Assembly: GCA_902464015.1 (NCBI GenBank)
Contig: CABQHM010000097.1
Coordinates: 1-8,091, forward strand
DNA: 8,091 nucleotides
Reading direction: 5' to 3'
Origin: an uncultured Coriobacteriales bacterium
GTDB taxonomy: Bacteria; Actinomycetota; Coriobacteriia; Coriobacteriales; UMGS124
This document shows positions 1 through 6,000 of the stretch, piece by piece. The position numbers were made by a program, and so were the translations under genes. The notes beneath the pieces were generated by a model. That model saw only the letters and a list, made by a program, of their open reading frames with translations. It was not told where the DNA came from and searched no databases. Within the stretch, counting starts at the first letter, position 1, and each line of letters begins with the position of its first letter.

Positions 1-49
1 CTACCATTCCCCCTGTTGTGCGCCTGGCGCGATGAAGACACGAAGGTAT

Positions 50-55
50 GGAGGA
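50..55 (+). promoter_or_regulatory. Ribosome binding site deciding the kinase start at 63
   Basis: GGAGGA lies 7 bases before the ATG at 63. The earlier in-frame ATG at 48 overlaps this site and has only GAAGG one base upstream, which is too close to work. The Shine-Dalgarno match therefore favours initiation at 63, five residues shorter than the longest reading frame. Confidence 0.75.
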
Positions 56-62
56 ATGCGCG

Positions 63-1220
63 ATGGCGGCTGTAACAGAGTCCATGAACGTCCTGCTCAT
101 CAACGACATGTGCGGCTTTGGCAAGGTGGCGCTGTCCGCCATGATGCCGGTGCTGTCGCACATGGGATTCCGCCTGCACAACTTGCCCACCGCCCTTGTG
201 TCCAACACGCTCAACTACCCCGACTTCTTCATCCACGACACGACCGACTACGTGAAGAAGACGCTGCCCATCTGGGACGAGTTGGGCTTCACGTTCGACG
301 CAGTGTCCACCGGCTTCATCGTGACCGAGGAAGAGGCCCGCATCATCGCCGGGTTCTGCGAACGCCAGGCGGCCAAGGGCGTACGCGTGTTCGTCGACCC
401 CATCATGGGCGACAACGGTTCGCTGTATGCCGGCGTGCCCGAGAGCACGATCGCCCTCATGCGCAGGCTTGTGGCGCAGGCAAACATCGCGATGCCCAAC
501 TACACCGAGGCCTGCCTGTTGACTTGCACGCCCATCGACATGGAGGCCGGACTCACCGCTGAGGGCGCAACGACGCTGGTAGACGCCATGCTCAACCTGG
601 GGGCGAAGTCGGTGGTCATCACGAGCACGAAGGTGGACGGCGTGAACGCCGTTGTGGGCTACGACGCCGAGTCGGGTGAGTACTTCACCATTCCCTTCGA
701 CGAGGTGCCCGTGTACTTCCCCGGCACGGGCGACATCTTCTCCTCGGTGCTGCTGGGCCGCGTGCTCAAAGGCTACACCCTGCGCGACGCCACCAAGAAC
801 GCCATGGACGTGGTGCGCGAGCTCATCGTTCGCAACGCCGATCAGGAAGACAAGCCCCGCGGCATCCCGATTGAGGCCTGCCTGGACGTGCTCGACAAGG
901 CGCCCGTACCCTGCGAGGAGACTGCCGGCGGCAGGAAGCAGGGCGCCGCGCGCGGCAAGAGGCCCAAAATCCGCCTCACTGTGGTGGATCAGCTCGGCGA
1001 GTGCGCTTGCCACCACGGTCACAAGCCCGGCGACACCTTCGACTACGACCACGACCGGGGCCAGCTCTGCCCCATGGCGGCCAACGTGGGCTTCCCCTAC
1101 ATCGACATCTTGCGCTACGGCGGCCAGGTGCCCGGCAACGACCCCGACACCGTGACCTTCTGTTGCCCGGAGCGCGAGACGCTCAACGTGTTCAAGGCCG
1201 AGATTGTGGACGGGGAGTAG
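63..1220 (+). CDS. Pyridoxal/pyridoxamine kinase-like protein with C-terminal TIGR04076 domain
   Basis: The protein has 385 residues from the ATG at 63, which has a good ribosome binding site. Residues about 8-290 match the PdxK/PdxY branch of the ribokinase-like fold, whose members use ATP to phosphorylate the 5'-hydroxyl of pyridoxal, pyridoxamine or pyridoxine in cytoplasmic vitamin B6 salvage. Visible signs are the N-terminal INDMCGFGKVAL strand and loop (a variant of the substrate loop), VDPIMGDNG at about 111-119, and FPGTGDIFSS with the GTGD anion-hole motif at 221-224; Asp224 is the expected catalytic base. After a basic Gly/Lys/Arg linker (about 280-300), residues 302-385 resemble TIGR04076: IRLTVVDQLGECACHHGH, then LCPMAANVGFPYIDILRYGG, then FCCPE and FKAEIV. 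The function of that domain is unknown to me. A normal PdxY has about 280-290 residues, so the tail is a real extension. The kinase fold is fairly certain; the exact B6 vitamer is inferred, and phosphomethylpyrimidine kinase relatives share the fold. Confidence 0.88.
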   Translation: MAAVTESMNVLLINDMCGFGKVALSAMMPVLSHMGFRLHNLPTALVSNTLNYPDFFIHDTTDYVKKTLPIWDELGFTFDAVSTGFIVTEEEARIIAGFCERQAAKGVRVFVDPIMGDNGSLYAGVPESTIALMRRLVAQANIAMPNYTEACLLTCTPIDMEAGLTAEGATTLVDAMLNLGAKSVVITSTKVDGVNAVVGYDAESGEYFTIPFDEVPVYFPGTGDIFSSVLLGRVLKGYTLRDATKNAMDVVRELIVRNADQEDKPRGIPIEACLDVLDKAPVPCEETAGGRKQGAARGKRPKIRLTVVDQLGECACHHGHKPGDTFDYDHDRGQLCPMAANVGFPYIDILRYGGQVPGNDPDTVTFCCPERETLNVFKAEIVDGE

Positions 1221-1262
1221 CCCGGCGCGACTGGGCGAAAGGCCGACGGGAAACGCGCTTAG

Positions 1263-1286
1263 TTTTGTGACAAAATCAAATAAAAT
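1263..1286 (+). promoter_or_regulatory. Possible promoter/operator region upstream of the lipoprotein gene
   Basis: The gap 1221-1419 is AT-richer than its flanks around 1260-1310. TTTTG-TGA-CAAAA (1263-1275) is a perfect 5-base inverted repeat. It is followed at 1281-1286 by TAAAAT, a 5 of 6 match to a sigma-70 -10 box. No convincing -35 box lies 16-18 bases upstream, so the promoter call is weak. TTGACG at 1361-1366 is a second -35-like site, but its correctly spaced -10 position matches poorly. Transcription of the lipoprotein gene from somewhere in this gap is inferred from the 199-base separation and the change of function. Confidence 0.3.
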
Positions 1287-1405
1287 AGCCATTTAACTGG
1301 TGTGTTATGTCTCTGTGACATGGGCAGGCAATTCTGCAGGAATCACATGAACGCCTCCTTTTGACGGCAGGATACTATGAGGGTCACATCCCACCCCTGC
1401 CGTTT

Positions 1406-1411
1406 GGGAGG
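1406..1411 (+). promoter_or_regulatory. Ribosome binding site of the lipoprotein gene
   Basis: GGGAGG sits 8 bases before the ATG at 1420 and supports that start over the internal ATG at 1435. The longer n-region from 1420 also gives a normal signal peptide. Confidence 0.75.
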
Positions 1412-1419
1412 CGTCGAAC

Positions 1420-2907
1420 ATGAACTGGTCCTCGATGGAGAAACGCGTCGTGCTCCTTGCCTGTGCATTGGCGATAGCCGGCAGCTGCTGCATTGCAGCG
1501 TGCGATGCCACACCTGCAGGAAACCAGGCCCAAGCGGCGTTTGAGGGCGACGATGCGGATGCGGGCGCACAAATCGAGCGGCGCAGCGTTGATGCACGGG
1601 AGGTGCAGGCGTACCTGCAGGGTGCGGATTTTCGCATGGGAGATGTGCGGCTCGGTGCGGCATTTGGCGCGGGGGCCGAAGGGGCCGCGCAGGGCGACGA
1701 GCTTGAGGTGCGCGTGGACGAGAACGGCGTCTGGGTGCTGGAGACATGCCGTGAATCCGCCGAGGAGAGAGCGAAAGACGAAGGGGAAATCGCCAGCGCT
1801 TTGGTGTGCGGGCTTTCCGCACCTGCGGGGGAATGCGGACCGCTTGCGCTCCCCTGGCTGAAGGCAACCGATGCCGTGGGCCTCAAAGTGATGGAAGCCA
1901 TGGACGGCAAGCTCACCGAGGTGCGGGCCTGCGTGCTGGCATGCAGCCTGGCCACTGCGACGCTGGAAGAGGATGAAACTGGCGAGGACGGGGGCGCCGA
2001 GGACGGGGGCGCACGCGATGCAACCGGGGCCGAGCCCGCCCGGCCCGAGGTGCCCGAGGGTGCCTTGGTCGTGCATGTGCCAAAGACGCCTGCGACAGCC
2101 GAGGTTACTTGGGTTGTTGTGAGGGAAGACGGCGGCGAGGAAACTCGGGACGGCAAGGGGAACGAGGCAGATCGAGACGGCTCAGTAGCGGATGACGCTG
2201 GCACAAGTAGGCCGGGTGCCGCCTCAAGCGCGGACACGACCGCGCCGGGGTCAAACCCAGGTGCCGATACGACGGGCGACAACGACACAGCCAGCGGCAA
2301 CGCTCCCGCCAACCCGCAGCCCAGCGGCCCTGTCAACCCCGGCGACATAGACGTCACCGAGCGCCCTTCGGGCGGTCAGCCCGGATCGGGATCTGGCGCG
2401 GGCACAGGCACAACCCCACCGCCCCAGCCCGAAAAGCCCAAGCGCACCTGGGTCGTGGACAAACCAGCCTGGGACGAGCGCGTCATGACAAGCCAAGCCT
2501 GGGACGAGCAGGTGTGGGTGAGCGTGCAAGAATGGGTGCCCAACAACGTGTGGGTCGTTGATCAGGCCGCCTGGGACGAGCAAGTGGTCGTTCGCGAGGG
2601 CTACTACGAAACCGTGCGCACGACAAGCCACTACCGTTTCGCTGCCGACGACTACATCACCTATGACGAGGCGGACTTGGCGGAGCACACCAAATACCTC
2701 ATGTCCCAAGGCCTTCCCACAAACTACTACGTGGAATGGGAGCACGAGCAGGTCTGGCATGAGCCCGAATACACGACCGTGCACCACGACGAGCAGGGTC
2801 ACTGGGAAGACCACGGCTCCTACCAGGACAAGGGCTACTACCAGACCATACACCACGAGGCCGAGTACACCATTGTGCATCACGAGGAGGAAGGCCACTG
2901 GGAGTAA
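1420..2907 (+). CDS. Predicted lipoprotein with C-terminal Trp/His-rich repeats, function unknown
   Basis: This is a 495-residue exported protein that I cannot name. Residues 7-28 read EKRVVLLACALAIAGSCCIAAC: a charged start, a hydrophobic core and a lipobox IAA|C with Cys28 as the likely lipidated residue, so anchoring to the outer face of the membrane is inferred. Residues about 45-180 form a compact-looking part with Cys110, 130, 139, 171 and 175. Residues about 180-343 are an acidic, then Gly/Pro/Ser/Thr-rich linker typical of cell-wall-spanning stalks. From 344 the protein turns into aromatic repeats: WVVDKPAWDERV (344), SQAWDEQVWV, VWVVDQAAWDEQVVV (377), a middle section at about 395-445, then EPEYTTVHHDEQGHWE (448-463) and EAEYTIVHHEEEGHWE (480-495), ending exactly at the stop. 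Similar WVVDxxAWDE/HHExxGHWE tails occur in surface proteins of Coriobacteriia and Clostridia, to my memory without assigned function. The gene lies 155 bases before the large adhesin, which suggests a joint role. No LPXTG motif is present. Confidence 0.85.
   Translation: MNWSSMEKRVVLLACALAIAGSCCIAACDATPAGNQAQAAFEGDDADAGAQIERRSVDAREVQAYLQGADFRMGDVRLGAAFGAGAEGAAQGDELEVRVDENGVWVLETCRESAEERAKDEGEIASALVCGLSAPAGECGPLALPWLKATDAVGLKVMEAMDGKLTEVRACVLACSLATATLEEDETGEDGGAEDGGARDATGAEPARPEVPEGALVVHVPKTPATAEVTWVVVREDGGEETRDGKGNEADRDGSVADDAGTSRPGAASSADTTAPGSNPGADTTGDNDTASGNAPANPQPSGPVNPGDIDVTERPSGGQPGSGSGAGTGTTPPPQPEKPKRTWVVDKPAWDERVMTSQAWDEQVWVSVQEWVPNNVWVVDQAAWDEQVVVREGYYETVRTTSHYRFAADDYITYDEADLAEHTKYLMSQGLPTNYYVEWEHEQVWHEPEYTTVHHDEQGHWEDHGSYQDKGYYQTIHHEAEYTIVHHEEEGHWE
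1984..2013 (+). repeat. 15-base tandem duplication in the lipoprotein linker
   Basis: GAGGACGGGGGCGCC (1984-1998) is followed directly by the same 15 bases with one change at the last position (1999-2013). It encodes EDGGA twice. A repeat of this kind could change length by slippage in whole codons, which would only lengthen or shorten the linker. Confidence 0.8.
2449..2904 (+). repeat. Trp/Tyr/His-rich protein repeats at the lipoprotein C-terminus
   Basis: Two unit types are visible. WVVDxxAWDExV occurs at 2449 and 2551, 102 bases apart, with a partial QAWDEQVWV unit between. E-x-EYT-x-VHH-x-E-x-GHWE occurs at 2761-2808 and 2857-2904, exactly 96 bases apart. At base level the copies differ mostly at third positions, so the repeats are old and held at the protein level. 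They alternate hydrophobic/aromatic and charged residues, as in short beta strands. Confidence 0.8.
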
Positions 2908-3023
2908 AGGCCCCCAAACCTGGCGAAACGGGCGCGTCGATGCCGTTGGACGCAACGACCGAGCGTAACCGCTGAGCGCAGTAATCGTCTGCATCCACTT
3001 ATACAAACCAATACCTCAACCGT

Positions 3024-3046
3024 CTTGGGGGCCACACGCCCCCGAG
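3024..3046 (+). promoter_or_regulatory. Hairpin abutting the adhesin ribosome binding site
   Basis: CTTGGGGGC (3024-3032) can pair with GCCCCCGAG (3038-3046) across a CACAC loop: nine pairs, of which one is T-G and seven are G-C. There is no T run after it, so it is not a standard intrinsic terminator. Its 3' arm takes up the first bases of the GAGGGAAAGGA ribosome binding region, so it could limit ribosome access. The 5' arm can instead pair with GGCCCCCAA at 2909-2917, just after the preceding stop codon. A regulatory role is inferred. Confidence 0.5.
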
Positions 3047-3054
3047 GGAAAGGA
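3044..3054 (+). promoter_or_regulatory. Ribosome binding site of the adhesin gene
   Basis: GAGGGAAAGGA precedes the ATG at 3063; its AAAGGA part ends 8 bases before the start. The next nearby ATG (3077) is out of frame, so 3063 is the supported start. Confidence 0.75.
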
Positions 3055-3062
3055 CGTGTGCC

Positions 3063-6000
3063 ATGTTTGGGAAACCATGGACACCCGCCGCTCATGCCGT
3101 GCGGACAAAAACAGCTGGATCACCGGAAAAAAGAAGCCTGATAGCACGTGTGTGGGCCGTTGCCTTCTCAGTTATGCTGGCTCTCTTGGGCCCTGCGGGC
3201 ATGGTGGGTAGCGCTCATCGCGCCTGGGCCGAGCAGGCTGACATTGCCACGGTCGCCTCGGTATACGCTGAACAAAACGACAAGGTAAGCAATCCCCAAG
3301 CCGAGGAGACAGGCTCGCTTGACCCGCCTCAGCAGATTGCTGCAAATGAGGGTGACGTGGCGTCGGACAACGTGCCGAACGCCTCTGCAAAAGACGCCTC
3401 GAATGAAGCCTCCGACTCCGACGAAGCCCCAGCAAAGATGGATGACGTGCGTTCCGCCACCGTCACGCTCGATTCAAGCGAGGACGGCTGGGCATACCTC
3501 ACCGTAGAAGGTGCACAGGAGGGCGACGCTCTTGTTCTAAGCGTAATGGGCCGAGCCGATGCCATCTGGACCGCACTTTTGCACGAGGCATACCCTGAGG
3601 CAGACATCGTCGATCTCGGCGACAACCAGGTTGAAATCCACCTGGCAATGACGGGCGAGTCTGGCACCTGGGAGCTTCCCGGTGTCATGGCAGATCTCGT
3701 TGCGACCGCCGCCTTGCTCGACTCGACAGGTGAGATGGTGGCGTTTGCTGAGGGGCCGGCCCTCTACAGCACAAATCTGACTTCTGCTGGCGGCGAGACC
3801 TTCACCGCGTACAACGAGCATATCGTGGATGGCAACTGCCCCAAAATTCGCAATGCGCAGACAGGTCAGGCTGCCTGGTGCGCCGACTCACGCCGCGCGG
3901 CTCCGGGCACGAGCACCGAGACGGGCGAGTGGCCCGAGGCAACCTTCTCGCAGGCTTCGCCTTGGGACGTCACCACCGTCTCGGGCGTGAACCTGGGCAG
4001 TATCTTGCCTCAGCTCGAATACATCATGGCGCATGCCGACGGCACGACTGATGAGGGTGTGTATATCACCCAGTATGCCGTGTGGACGCTCACCAACCCC
4101 GACCGCTTCGCCTACGGCTCCTATTCGCACTACAACGAGCAGATTTGCGCGCTCGTGGACGCCGCCAACGCCTATGCGGCCTCGGGGGCCAACTATTACT
4201 CCGGGGCCTGCCTGGTGTATACGCCCACCACGGGCAACGGCTACTACGATCGCTGGATGCAGTACCTGGTGGTCTCGGGATGGAACCCCCTCTCGAGCCT
4301 GACCGTGAGCAAGGAACAGTCATACGACGCGGCAACGGGTTCCTGGACCGAGCTTCCCAAGCAGGTAACTTGGAGGCTTGCGAGCACCGACGGCACCACC
4401 GACGGGGCCGTCTACGACCGCACGATTACCTCCGAGGAAGGCTCGGCGACTGTCACGTTCGAGGACACGCCGAAGGAAACGCGCTATAGGCTCTACGAGC
4501 TGCAAGCGCCCGACGGTTTCAAGCCTCGCGAGACAATTGGCCTCTACTGCAACCCCGACGGGAGCTGGTCGGTGTGGAATGCGCAAACTGGCTCCTGGGA
4601 CGCTGCAACCTGGGCGACCGACCAAGACGGCTCGACCGTATACACGGGCATCTCCCAGGGCGTGCTTCATGTGCAGGACGCCCCCACAGCAGGTGCCATC
4701 GAGCTCTTTAAGGTGTCTGCCGAGCCGCTCGTGACCGACGGAAATGCCTGCTACACGCTGGAAGGAGCACTCTATGGCGTCTATGCCGACGAGGAGCTCA
4801 CCCAGCTTGTCGACACGCTGCGCACCGACGAGGTGGGCCATGCCGTGTCGGGCGCGCTCGACGAGGGGGCGTATTGGGTGCATGAGACCGCACCAAGCCG
4901 CGGATACGCCCTTGACGAGGCCGTGTACCGCGTTGAGGTGAAGTCGGGCAGGACGTCGCGCGTCAACGAGCAGAACGGCGGGCAAGTGCTCGAGGAACCC
5001 CAAGGTGACCCCCAGGCCATGGTGGTGCGCAAGGTGGATGCGCAGACGGGCACCAATGTGGCTCAGGGCGATATGACGCTCGAGGGCGCCGAGATCACTG
5101 TGTGCTACTACAAGGGTTCCTACACCGAAGACGACCTTCACAGCGACGATGCCCCCGCGCCCGAGCGCACCTGGATTCTCAAGACTGACGAGGACGGCGT
5201 ATCACTGCTGCTTGAGAGCTACAAGGTGGGCGGAGACGAGCTGTATAAACTTGGCGGACGCCCCTACTTGCCGCTCGGCACGGTGACCGTACAGGAGACC
5301 AAGGCCCCTCAGGGCTACGAGCTTGACCCGACGGTCTACGTGTGTCATTTCACGCCCGACGAGTCGGGCCGCAAGTGGATCTCGTTCGACATGACGGCAA
5401 CCATCCCGCAAGAGCAGGTCATGGGCGGTGTCGGCATCCGTAAGGTCGACGCCGAAGACGGCACGGCGAGCCCCAGGGGCGCCGCGAGCCTCGACGGGGC
5501 AACGTTTGCCATCTACAACGCAAGCGAGCGCGACGTGACGGTGAGAGGCACCGTGTACGAGCCTCAGACGCTTGAGGACGTGCAGGCAGGTACTGCGCAG
5601 GCAATCATGACCATCGAGGCACACGACGGCGCAGCCACGACCGATACCGACGGCGACGGCGTCGATGCGTCGCTCCCCTTTGGTACGTACTACCTGCGTG
5701 AAGTGGCATCCGGTGCCGGCTATCTCCTCGACGACACGGTGCGTACCGTGGAAGTTCGCGAGGCAGGCGCCGTGGCTTGGTGCGAGGACACATATGCCAA
5801 CCAGGTCATCCGTGGCGACATCGCCTTTGACAAGGTATATGAGGACACCAAGGCCACCATGCCCGGGGTCGCCTTCCTCGTTGAAAGCACGACAACGCAC
5901 GAACGCCACGTCGTGGTGACGGACGCCACCGGACACGTCGACACCTCGGCTGCAGTTAGGCCCCACACCCACCGCACGAACGCCAACGACGCCGCTTGGG

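Noticed and set aside
48..62. Upstream ATG at 48 as the kinase start
   Set aside because: It overlaps the GGAGGA site that is ideally placed for the ATG at 63 and has no usable site of its own.
1225..1266. Possible terminator after the kinase gene: GCGCG (1225-1229) and CGCGC (1254-1258) followed by TTAGTTTT
   Set aside because: The stem is only 5 pairs with a 24-base loop and the T run is interrupted; too weak to annotate.
1305..2357. Long open frame on the - strand opposite the lipoprotein gene (350 codons)
   Set aside because: Its product is Ser/Pro/Ala-rich low complexity without domain features, and it lies opposite a frame with a good ribosome binding site, signal peptide and repeats. 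GC-rich DNA commonly leaves such antisense frames open.
2946..3005. Separate promoter for the adhesin gene (TTGGAC at 2946, TATACA at 3000)
   Set aside because: Both boxes match poorly and their spacing is far too long to form one promoter; no better pair is present in the 155-base gap.
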